Part shown: positions 12,637-21,645 of the stretch, piece by piece | How the letters are laid out: each line of letters opens with the position of its first letter | Position numbering within the stretch: the first letter of the stretch is position 1 | NCBI GenBank assembly: GCA_022813625.1 | Contig: JAKLMB010000010.1 | Location: 558,001 to 622,000, forward strand | Reading direction: 5' to 3' | DNA from: Aaosphaeria pasadenensis | Taxonomy: Eukaryota > Ascomycota > Dothideomycetes > Pleosporales | DNA length: 64,000 nucleotides | The notes under the pieces: generated by a model | The model's input: only the letters and a program-made list of their open reading frames with translations | Databases searched by the model: none | What the model was told of the DNA's origin: nothing | Made by a program: the position numbers and the translations under genes

Positions 12637-13497
12637 TCAATCATCGTCCTCATCATCAGTCACGTCCCCGTCCCTCACCTCCTCCACCTCATCCTCGACA
12701 TCAAACTCCGCCACTCCAGCAAGCGCAGGCACCGCATTCGCCGGCGCCGCAACCGCCTCCCCCGCCGTCTTCGCAACATCCTCAAACTTCTCGTTCCTCG
12801 CCTCACCCAGCCTCGCCGTGAACGGCCCAAAAAATCTATCATCGAAGTTCAACACCGCAGCGCCGGGGTCCGCTCGATCTCCCTGCGGCGCCTTGGGCGA
12901 GAATGCCCATCCCATCACCGCGTTCCCGGTCGCGGGGTCCTGGCGGAACCCGAGCGTGGAGTTGAGGCAGTTTTCGCAGAGGAAGGTGTAGCTTAGTGCT
13001 GTTGCGTTCGCGACGATGCCGTCGAGGAGGGGGCGGACGGCGAAGGTGCCCGAGACGGCTGGCGGGTTGTCGTCGTTGGTGGACTGGCGGAATGATGCTG
13101 CAACGCCATCTTTGCCGTCGTTCCAAACGGCGAGGAGGAGGTTACCGTCGTCGTCGCCTGTGAGGCCCATTGCGCCCCAGCCTTGGCCGTCGACAAGCGG
13201 GAAGTCGAGTTGGCCGATGAAGGAGCCGGCTGTTTCGGGGGACAGAGGGGTGTTGGGGAGGGCCATGGAGAAGGCGAAGGAGGTGCCGGTGTCGAAGAAG
13301 CGCTCCATTTTAAGGCCGGTGGTTTGTTCGACGAAGGATTCGGTCAGCTGGCGGGGGGAGGTGCTGGGGTTGCCGTTGTTCTGGGCGGAGGAAAGATTGA
13401 AGAAGAATGCGGATGTGAGAATGCTCGTGGATAGGAGTCGAGTGCTGAAGTTGCGGTTCTGGGAAGAACTCCGCTTTGCTGGAAATGTGAAAGGCAT
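12637..13497 (-). CDS. Secreted protein with CDH-type cytochrome (DOMON-like) domain, haem ligands missing (286 aa)
   Basis: Single exon. The first in-frame ATG is at 13497. Residues 1-40 look like a signal peptide with a long basic n-region, then LLSTSILTSAFFFNLSSA, with likely cleavage before QNN. Residues of about 55-235 match the cellobiose dehydrogenase cytochrome fold in order: a GWGAMGLTG strand, LLLAVWNDG, then FLCENC with the two cysteines of the conserved disulfide, MGWAFSP, and a final RFFGPF strand. In haem-binding members (AA8) one Met and one His hold the haem. Here the aligned Met position is Asp, and the whole predicted protein has no histidine at all. It therefore probably cannot hold b-type haem in the usual way. 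A highly acidic tail ends in DDEDDD. There is no flavin domain. Role unknown, perhaps carbohydrate or surface binding outside the cell (inference). Confidence 0.85.
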   Translation of the reverse strand: MPFTFPAKRSSSQNRNFSTRLLSTSILTSAFFFNLSSAQNNGNPSTSPRQLTESFVEQTTGLKMERFFDTGTSFAFSMALPNTPLSPETAGSFIGQLDFPLVDGQGWGAMGLTGDDDGNLLLAVWNDGKDGVAASFRQSTNDDNPPAVSGTFAVRPLLDGIVANATALSYTFLCENCLNSTLGFRQDPATGNAVMGWAFSPKAPQGDRADPGAAVLNFDDRFFGPFTARLGEARNEKFEDVAKTAGEAVAAPANAVPALAGVAEFDVEDEVEEVRDGDVTDDEDDD

Positions 13498-14997
13498 ATT
13501 GAAGATATGGAAAAAGAAACAAAAGAATGAATACGAAATGAGAGACTTGAGAATCAAACGATTTAATGCAGATAATGAACGAATTGTTGTAGCGGGAAAG
13601 CGAATGCTGAAATAAATCTAAAGAATTGAAGCTTCGATATGCCTACTACATATATGAATCTTGAATTCACCCTAACATGCTAGTCCCCGGACGTCCACAT
13701 CACTGCTGTATGGCCATGGATCTAAAAACAACTGCCGAGTCAAAGCCGTGTAGTCTTGGGGGAATTTCGGTCCAAAATGCCATACTGCATCGCCGAGACG
13801 CACGAACGGCATTGATGATTCATGTTCGGGGCATTTTGCGAAGTCTCCCATTGGCAGTGACGAACTGTGGAGCATTCGTCTACTGCCGTCGTATTACATA
13901 CACGACTTCCTGGAGAACAGTCCCGTCCAATAAAGATAAGTCGAATTGAAAATAATTCCGGTCTGTTTCGCTTAGGTGTGGAGTATCTCTGAATAGCGGA
14001 TTTCATCGCGTAAAGTTAAGTTAGATGCCCTAGCTGTACGGCATACATCGTGAATCAACCACTCCGATATGAGACCATACAGCCACGCCCAAGCCAATGT
14101 ATTTTTCAGCAATGCGCGGAAAGAACCCGATGAATTCTCAAGATGACCTCAAGCAACATATATTGGCTAGGGAAAGTCGGTCCGTTAAAGCTTGAGAGGC
14201 TACGGACACTCGATGAAACTACCAAGACCCCGACAGACGTACAAAGTCCACCGAGTCCCACTTGAACACAAATCTGAACTTACGAGCAATGGAAGCGATC
14301 TCCACATAGAAGCCATATGCGCCTCTTTACTTCAGGCTCTGTCATGAGATAGTAATCGATTGCGGAGTTTTGGATTTCACTTGGCCCTCTGTCCCTTCAT
14401 AGTCGAGATAGCTCTGGTCAAAAAGGTACCACGACGATAGAAATCTTCAATCGAAACATGATACACTTTACTGGAAAATTCAATCTGTCAATACTAGATA
14501 TGTACTTCAAGAGCATAATATCAGAATTACATGGGGTCAGTCACTCCCGTCTATACGCGAATCTGCACAGTAGATCCTCTATTCACGATCTGCGACTCTC
14601 CCGACACTAATCCGGATGAGGCAGTTCCAGGCAAACAACAGTCTACCATTTCAAGATATCAAAGTACAATTAACACACCGTACAATCTGATGCTATACTT
14701 TAAACCCACGTTCCAGCAAGGCTGGGTACCACAAGATTCATGGACCATGGCCCATACACGATAGGTAAACTGAACTTGTTCCACTACTTATCCAAAGACT
14801 TTCCATAGTAATGCTTCATAAATCGTTAAGTCGGTATCATAAGTATCCGACGACGTCTAATGAACTCCAAATCTACAACACCCAACTCCTTGCTCTCCCC
14901 AAACAGAGAGGCATCAGAACGAACCTCCCAATAGAAACCATCCAATCTCATAACCCTTCCAACCCTCCCTCCAATCCCATCACGCAAACCATGCCAC
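13498..14997. other. Intergenic, nothing recognised
   Basis: 1.5 kb between a gene leaving leftward and the 3' end of the next minus-strand gene. Only short open frames without motifs. Base composition is more AT-rich than in the genes. Confidence 0.6.
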
Positions 14998-15643
14998 TCA
15001 CACCATCTCACCATCCCCATCCTCACTACCCCTAGCCTCTCCCTCCCCATCGATCAGAGCATCATATTCACCCCTCGACCCGTGCCTCCCCCCCGCCGCC
15101 GACCCGAACCGACAACTCGGACACGAATTACAAGCATACGCCGCACTAATCCCACCAGCCGTAACCACATCCCTGAGCTGCAGCACCGCAAAGTACACAT
15201 GAATCGCACTACCCTCAAACCATCAGCATCAACACTTCTAAACCCCAACGAGCAAAAAAGGGGCATTCAACTCACAGATCAACGATCAAAAACAAAGTCC
15301 CATACGTCCCCAGCACCGCCATCCCCCTCCCCCCACCCCCTCCCCCCATCGGCAAAAAAACCCAATCCAGAATCAAGCACGTCAGCAGCGCGATCGCGAG
15401 CACCACGTCCGCGACGAGGTGCACCGGCGTGCCTGCCAGGCCGATCCGGCCGGTGTTGGAGAGCAGGTAGGCGGAGAAGGCGGCGGAGAGGAAGAGAGGG
15501 AGGATGCCGATGGCGGGGTTGACGCGTTGCGATACGAGGCCCTGGGTTAGGAGGAGGGGGAAAGCCGGAGCGAGGACGAAGAGGGGGGTTCGTCGGAGGG
15601 GGAGAGGGGGGAGGGTGGTGGTGAGGAGGATTGCGCCGGTCAT
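14998..15643 (-). CDS. Multi-span membrane protein, function unknown (192 aa)
   Basis: Two exons: 15276-15643 and 14998-15208, with a 67-bp intron that has donor GTGAGT and acceptor GGGTAG. I set the acceptor because it restores the frame and the aliphatic run LAIHVYFAVLQLRDVV. The start MTGAILL at 15643 follows a TTGTATTGTG-rich leader. Hydrophobic segments lie at about residues 15-35, 43-62, 72-94 and 105-140, giving roughly four membrane passes. The motif SQRVNPAIGILPL between spans 1 and 2 looks conserved in fungal membrane proteins of this size, but I cannot name the family. The tail carries four cysteines (CNSCPSC within YACNSCPSCRFG), then an acidic Gly/Glu/Asp end. The CNSCPSC cluster facing the cytosol could bind metal or be lipidated (inference). 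Confidence 0.75.
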
Positions 15644-16498
15644 GGTGGTTGTATTGTGTGGTGTGGTGTGGAGGACGGTAGGATAGGATATGGATATGCT
15701 GGGAGACGATTGGGTTATAAAGATGGAAAAGTAACCGTACGGCACAGCAGTGAACTCTCCGCGAGAGCGCTGTGCCATTTCGGATTCGAACCTCGCCTCG
15801 AATTCTTATATACCTGCACTCCGATTGAGAATCAAAGCCACTCATTAGGCCCTCGACTGGATGTAGATCGCAAGGTTAAATCCCCAGGCAGCCATTTAGC
15901 AAACCAACCGACCGAACGACACGTACAACGTCCCCACAACCATTTCTCACTCCCCGAAATCCTAATCCTAATTCTAAACCCAAAACTACCTCGACTTAAA
16001 CATTTTTTTGTCTCCGTTAGGGAATCTCGTCTCCGTGCGTTTGGAGGTGGGAAGTGTTTCCCGCGACGTGGGCTGTGCAAGTGGCTCACACGACGATCAG
16101 GCACGAGGGGAATGGGTTGCCTGAGGGCTATGCGCCACATGCACTGTGGGACTAGAGGCGCAAGGCTTAATCGGAAGTCTGGATTCTTGAATTAATGTGA
16201 TTGGATCAGAGAAATCTTTTGTTTTGCCTGTCATGGGTTCAGGGGATTTTCTTGGGGGGATTTGGTTGAGTGTCACGGGTGTGTATGTGTCTGTCTATTT
16301 GATGGTATCTCAGCGGATTGCAGTGCGAATTACAGGCAGAAGGAAGGACTTTTCTATTTCAATGTTTAGCCTGGATAAGTGCTTGGGAATATAGATATAT
16401 GATATATCACAGATTAATTCATTCCAGCTATATCGTTCACTCCTCTACCTCATACCTCATACAACCACCATCATCACTACCACCCATCCCAACAATAT
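15644..16498. other. Intergenic, no gene
   Basis: Shared space upstream of the membrane protein (minus) and downstream of the low-complexity protein gene (minus). A GGATTCGAACC string near 15781-15793 looks like a tRNA T-loop on the minus strand, but its stem does not pair. Confidence 0.55.
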
Positions 16499-18565
16499 CT
16501 ACACCTCCTCCCCCTCCTCACACACCCCATCATCCCCCTCATCCAACTCATCCAACTCCCTCTCCAGCGCCCTCACCTCCGCCCGCAGCCTCGCCATCGC
16601 GGCGACATTCTCACCCAACGCATCGCCGAACCGATGGACCCTCCCCGCGTCATCGAGCGCCGCGGGCCCGAACGTCGCGTCGAACGAGCTGCGCGCCGTG
16701 CGTAGTATCAGCGAGGCGCTCTGCGCGAAGAGGATGCGCATGGTGTCGTTGTGGCGCGCGAGGGCGTGTGCGATGGTGTTGCGGGTTGCGTTGATGGGCT
16801 CGTCGTTCGGGGGAGGGGAGTCCACGGTTTCGGCGGATGGCCTTCTGGAGATGTTGGGTTCAGATTCGAATTCGGGTCCTGGGGCTTGGGGTTGAGGGTC
16901 GATGGGTTCGGAGGGAAGTTTGGTGGGTGGAACTGTGGGAGTGTTGGGCGGTTGGTTTGAGGGAGGGGGGTTGTATCGGTGCTGCTTGTAGGGTACGTAG
17001 GTGTTCTCTGGTTCTTTGGGTCGATTCGATGTCGTTGCGCGGAGTGAATAGCGATGGGGTGGATTTTGTGTCGATGTAGCTTCGGGGCGTGAACTGCTCG
17101 CCTGGGTTGATTCGACTTCTGTCTGGCCGGCGGTGTATGTATAGACAACGTGTTTGTCTGGACGCTGGTGTGTTGTTTGCAACGTGCTGTGGTGCTCGTC
17201 GCCATCGTCATCCTCGCCCCTGTGACGTTGTTGCTGGTTGACACTTTTGACAGCATCGTCGAACATCCTTTCCAAGTCATCCACTGCCTCATCAGAAGGA
17301 CTAGGGGAGCTGTTAGGAGCTGGGGAATCCACATCAGGGAAATCATCATCCTCGGTTGAGTCTTGTCGAAGTTTCCCCTTTGCGCGACTGCTGATGGGTT
17401 TTGGTTCTGTCGACATGTCGTCGACGCCCAAGGCGCTGCTGATCTCATTCAAATCGTCGGACAGGTTACGTGCAGGCGAATTTCCGCGCGATACCACCTC
17501 GCCATCGGTGCGATCCAGAAAGTCCGCCCGTCCCGTCTCCGGATCAGTAAGCTTTCCCTTGCCTTTTTCTTGACGTTCAGTCCTTCCAGAAGGACCACTC
17601 TCGATCGTCTCCTCGTTGCCCTCAGACTCTTTCCCAGATCCGCCGGACTCTTCCTCGGATTCTCCACTCAAACCAGGCGACGATAGCAAATCCTGTCCCT
17701 CCTCCCCAACATCCCCATACTCTTCCCTATCCTCCCCACTCAAACCACTCTCCTCCCCCTTCCACCCCCTAATCGCATAGAACTCCCCAAGAACAACCCT
17801 ACTAATCTCCCCATCCGCCCTCCTCTCCCCTCCCCTCCTCAGCACCGCACTCTCGTAGTGCCTATGCAAAGCCCTAACATCCCTCCTTCTATCCCCACCA
17901 GCACCAGCTAGACTCGCATACACATGGTGCAGATTATACACGAGCGTCCTGTCCCAGTGCTCCATGCGTCCCGGCGGGCGTATGGCGTCGGGGAGGACGG
18001 GGAAGTCGCCGGCGAGGGAGAGGAGGGAGGTGATGAAGTGGGTGATGTTGTTGCGGTGGAGGGTTGTGGGGTTGTATAGGGGGGCGGCGGAGGGGGATGG
18101 GTGGTGGAGGGTGAGGGGGGTGTAGGAGTAGGTGCGGTGGTCCGGGGGGATGCGTGAGAGGGGGATTAGGGGGGACGGTTGGGGGTGCGAGGTTGATGAT
18201 GATGATGCTGGGGGGAGGGGGCCGGCGGAGCGGAGGCGCTTTGGGAGGGGGGTTGAGGAGGTTCGGGCGCCGGCGGTGGTGGTGGTGCTGGTGGTGGTGG
18301 GTAGAGGTGGTGCTGTTGCTGGGTTGGGTCGCTTGCGGGGGTTGGGTTTGGGTTTGGGTTTTGGAGAGGGTGGTGGTGACGATGATGGGTCGGATGGGGG
18401 TGGATTGCGGGAGACTTCGATGAGGGAGCGGTCGGATTCACCTGTTGGGTTTGGTAAGGGCGGGCTGGGAGGAAGAGTAGTAGAAGGCATACTATCTTCA
18501 TGAGTGAGGTAAGGGAGGGTTTTGAGGACGGTCTCGGTGTCATCATCAGGACGAAGTGAGCTCAT
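16499..18565 (-). CDS. Large low-complexity protein, function unknown (688 aa)
   Basis: One uninterrupted frame of 689 codons. I chose the ATG at 18565 (MSSLRPDDDTE) because the frame upstream has no ATG. Residues of about 40-130 are Pro/Ser/Thr-rich and disordered. A compact helical segment follows at about 160-260, around LHRNNITHFITSLLSL, LPDAIRPPGRMEHWDRT and LVYNLHHVYASL, and is the only part with a folded-domain look. The middle is acidic and Ser/Glu-rich. The C-terminal 90 residues hold an amphipathic helix and a coiled coil (RLRAEVRALERELDELDE) ending in an acidic tail. The layout of disordered arms, one helical core and a C-terminal coiled coil suggests a nuclear scaffold or chromatin-linked protein, but that is inference. 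I recognise no named domain. Confidence 0.7.
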   Translation of the reverse strand: MSSLRPDDDTETVLKTLPYLTHEDSMPSTTLPPSPPLPNPTGESDRSLIEVSRNPPPSDPSSSPPPSPKPKPKPNPRKRPNPATAPPLPTTTSTTTTAGARTSSTPLPKRLRSAGPLPPASSSSTSHPQPSPLIPLSRIPPDHRTYSYTPLTLHHPSPSAAPLYNPTTLHRNNITHFITSLLSLAGDFPVLPDAIRPPGRMEHWDRTLVYNLHHVYASLAGAGGDRRRDVRALHRHYESAVLRRGGERRADGEISRVVLGEFYAIRGWKGEESGLSGEDREEYGDVGEEGQDLLSSPGLSGESEEESGGSGKESEGNEETIESGPSGRTERQEKGKGKLTDPETGRADFLDRTDGEVVSRGNSPARNLSDDLNEISSALGVDDMSTEPKPISSRAKGKLRQDSTEDDDFPDVDSPAPNSSPSPSDEAVDDLERMFDDAVKSVNQQQRHRGEDDDGDEHHSTLQTTHQRPDKHVVYTYTAGQTEVESTQASSSRPEATSTQNPPHRYSLRATTSNRPKEPENTYVPYKQHRYNPPPSNQPPNTPTVPPTKLPSEPIDPQPQAPGPEFESEPNISRRPSAETVDSPPPNDEPINATRNTIAHALARHNDTMRILFAQSASLILRTARSSFDATFGPAALDDAGRVHRFGDALGENVAAMARLRAEVRALERELDELDEGDDGVCEEGEEV

Positions 18566-18962
18566 GGTGATGATTTTGAGTTGAGGAGCTGTTCGATTTG
18601 GAGTTGAAATGATGTGCTTTGGTATGCCAAAAGACACTGTCGACAGTTCGTTCTAGGGGTTATGGAAAAAAGCAGTGTAGGGTTGAAGATTGAAGACATT
18701 TTATACGTCTAGCAGTCGAACATTCACTGGATGCTCCTGGAAAGCGTCAGCTTTGTTCCAGTGCTTGACATTGCAGAAGCAGCAAGCACTTACTAGATGT
18801 AAAGCCCACAGCAATCGTCCATACCTTTGTGAAAAGCACACAAGAAGCAGCAAGTAACAATTACTTCTTTTTCCTAGACAAAGGAGCAAACCACAATCGT
18901 AAAGCCCCCGAACATCCTCATCATTTCCATCTCCATCTCCATCTCCGAGGTTCCCTCGCCCT
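18566..18962. other. Intergenic, no gene
   Basis: About 400 bp forming the 5' side of the low-complexity protein gene and the 3' side of the isochorismatase-like gene. It holds short frames only. Confidence 0.6.
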
Positions 18963-19520
18963 CTACGAAAGCCTCTTGATAACTTCAGCTGTAGGCAACA
19001 CCTCTCCGTACCCAAAACCCCAAGCAGCGAGACCCCTGTCATGCTGGCTCTTGCTCGCACTTCCCGTCGCATCACTGACCATCCACGTCTCGAATCCCCT
19101 ATTGAACGCTCCCCGGCCTGTAGTGTCGCAGCAGCAGTCCGTCATGACACCACAGATGATAACCCTCTCGATTCCCTCGGCCCTCAACTTCTCTTCCAGT
19201 CCCGTGCCAAGGAAACCATCATATGTGTTCTTGGGCAAGACCTGAGACTGGGAGGTCACGAGCCTTTTGACGGAGGGGATGAGTTCCCATTCTGGCGTGT
19301 TTGTGTGTATGGAGCCGGAATTGCCCCATTTGAGGACAAGTTGGTTGGTAATGGGGGGTTCGAAGTCTGAGGGCGGGTGGCCGTGCTGAGTGAAGAGTTG
19401 GAGGTGTTGTCGGCTGGAGAAGTGATTGGAGAGCTTGATGACGTTGGGGAGGCTTGTGGTGGTCATCGGGAGGAAGATGTTTTGCATGTCGATTATCAGG
19501 AGGGCGGTTTTCTTGGCCAT
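18963..19520 (-). CDS. Isochorismatase-like cysteine hydrolase (185 aa)
   Basis: Single exon, starting at the ATG at 19520 (MAKKTALLIIDMQN). The catalytic triad of the family is visible: Asp in LLIIDMQN, Lys in LPKNTYDGF and Cys in GVMTDCCCDTT. The fold signature continues through AFNRGFETWMVSDATGS, the usual C-terminal strand and helix. The length fits the family (180-220 aa). Members hydrolyse isochorismate, nicotinamide or small amides. The residues around the site do not tell me which, so the substrate is open. The lack of a targeting signal suggests the cytosol. Neighbours are a decayed hydrolase-like gene and an orphan, so there is no cluster to point to a pathway. Confidence 0.88.
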   Translation of the reverse strand: MAKKTALLIIDMQNIFLPMTTTSLPNVIKLSNHFSSRQHLQLFTQHGHPPSDFEPPITNQLVLKWGNSGSIHTNTPEWELIPSVKRLVTSQSQVLPKNTYDGFLGTGLEEKLRAEGIERVIICGVMTDCCCDTTGRGAFNRGFETWMVSDATGSASKSQHDRGLAAWGFGYGEVLPTAEVIKRLS

Positions 19521-20307
19521 TTTTGGAAGATGAGAGGGGTTCGAGGAGTTGGATAGCTGTGTGGGTGACAGAGAAAGTGTCAACGTCGATAAGACTGTAT
19601 TGGCGGGTATCTCCTTTTATACAGAATGGTTGAGTTGCCGGAACGGCAAAAACGATATAGATGTTATTTCTCGATTCGATCAGTACGGTTACCACTGGTG
19701 GTACGTTCGCTCAAGGTTTGGATAGCAAGGGAGACGAGTGGTGTGACTCTTCAGATTTGATTTAACTCGTAAAATGTGCCAATCCCTAGGATCTCGTGAA
19801 TTGTGAGACTTCAATTCGACATAACATTCATTTAACCATAAATAGTGTATGTCTAACGGCCGACAGCCCATGTGCTCATGTGATACCATGATGACGTTGT
19901 GCCAAGCCAGAGGGACTTCAAGACGTTTTCATCGATATTTGATTATACTGCGAACATCCTATGCCTCTGTTAAACCGCAGAAATAGCGTATAATATCCAG
20001 TGACAATATGATTTATTTTCTTTTCTTAGGTAGACACGTGGGAGAACTGTGTTTGTTTGTTTGTTTGCTTGATGTCTGAAGTTGGAATGGATTATGGTTG
20101 TACGAGAGTACATTCGGATATCACCCTGCAGTAGCTCATCTCGCTGCAGTTATGGAAAAAAACAAGTGACTTAGCCTGTCTTGAGTCCCTCTCCAGATGT
20201 AGGGTGCCTGCTCTTTCGAGTGAACACGGAGGATTTTATTGGTATATGTGCGACGGCGATGAAAAGCAAGGAGGCAATGCTATGTAGGAGCGAGGCACAG
20301 AGTCGAA
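19521..20307. other. Intergenic with a (TTTG)n run
   Basis: No gene seen. A GTTTGTTTGTTTGTTTG run lies at about 20051-20067. The sequence is AT-richer than the flanking genes. Confidence 0.6.
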
Positions 20308-21645
20308 TCATGACTGCAATGAATCCCTCAACCAACGGCCAATGGTTTCGATCTTATTTCTGCTTTCTTGCACATCATCATTCAATGACCAAAGACCGAG
20401 ACCTGGCACAGTCTCTACATTCACTCGTTCCTCGGCATACGCTTCGTAATTTTTCTTCTCGACTGGGTCATGCCAGTGCACGCGAGCCGTTCGCGCTCGT
20501 AGTGTTTGGCGAGCAATGCTACGTTTGATCATCTTCGCCAGCTCGGATGTTTGATCATACAGCGGACTGGTCAAGCCGGAAGTGAAATGCCATAGTGGTA
20601 GACTGAGGTTGGAGCCAGCTGGCGGGAAAACTCGCGCATAGGCCCGGCACCTAACTAGGAGCGGAGTTTCGAGTGGTGAGATATTATTTTGCGCAAAGGA
20701 TGCATAATGACTGAGGTCCATCTGTGTCTCAAAATCGAGAGGATCCTTGGGCACCTCAGAAGGAGACGAGGATGCTAAGATGTCGTCACTTTCGGGATAC
20801 AGTAGTTTTCCATGAGGCGAGCGGAAGAAATGGATTGGAGAGGCAAAGCGATCAAAGTAATCCTCTGATTTCCTGAACAGAACGTCTCGCTCGCCGGATA
20901 GTGATAATGTGGGCAGGTCTACATTGTCGCTATTGATTGTCCATGAGGTTGGTTTGGGGGGCTTTGGAGTCCGCCGTTGCTTTCGCGACATGCGTGATGG
21001 TTCTTCTTCTTCCTGCTTTGCCCACCAGGCCATCATATCTTGATCAGCAGGGAAAGCCGTCTCCTCTGGGGCATTTGGCTCAGGCAAGTCGGAGCGAGGC
21101 TCGAGTGGTAAATCATCTGGAAAGACCCAGTCCGCGATTGGGTTGTTGATTGCTGCACAGTGTATACGTCGCCCATTTAGGTCACACTCGGTCAATGCCA
21201 AAGTAGTTGCTAAAGTGCCGCCGACAAGTTCTCCACAGACAGCGAGTCGGGCGCGTGGTTGATCGTGAAGCAGATTGTCCAAGACCCAGTCATAACCTTG
21301 CAGGACATCGTGAACGGGCTTTGGAAACTGGTGGTCAGGGGAGAGGCGATAATTGATTTTGACTACTGTGCATTTACTCGAGCTAGAAAGTCCTAAGAGG
21401 ATGCGATCCTCATCATCGTGACTCTCCTGAAGCACAGGCCCTGGGGGAAGGTAGAGGAGGATTTGAGGCGAAGGAGCCGCGGCATAAAGGATGCTGGAAA
21501 GATCAGCAAGAGTCCGTATAGCGATGCCACTTTACCCATAGAAGTGTAGGATTTGATCCACGGTCAAAAATTAAGAAAGCGCCGCATCGTGAGCATGTGC
21601 TCGGAATAGGAATGGTAAGACAGCTTGGCGGGGGAGGTAATAATA
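20308..21645 (-). pseudogene. Alpha/beta-hydrolase-fold gene with broken 5' end and no catalytic Ser
   Basis: From the stop at 20308 the frame is open leftward to about 21531 and reads like a lipase/esterase-3 fold protein: ILLYLPPGP, VVKINYRLSPDHQFPKP, GYDWVLDNLL, CGELVGG, INNPIADWVFPDDLP, LSGERDVLF. The nucleophile elbow, normally GDSAGG, is GELVGG, so the Ser is Leu, and the oxyanion HGGG is replaced by PPG. Upstream the same frame keeps a protein-like text (PFLFRAHAHDAAL and LTVDQILHFYG) but is cut by TAA at 21571-21573 and again at 21532-21534. There is no in-frame ATG between the second TAA and about residue 130. Either this is a pseudogene or a first exon is spliced around both stops. 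I saw no good donor for that. No substrate can be named. Confidence 0.6.

Noticed and set aside
15781..15797. tRNA T-loop-like string on the minus strand
   Set aside because: The flanking bases do not form a five-pair stem, and no anticodon arm or acceptor pairing is present around it.
16708..17448. 246-codon minus-strand frame inside the 688-aa gene
   Set aside because: It is a shadow of the main frame in Pro/Ser-rich sequence. The main frame runs on for 689 codons without a stop.
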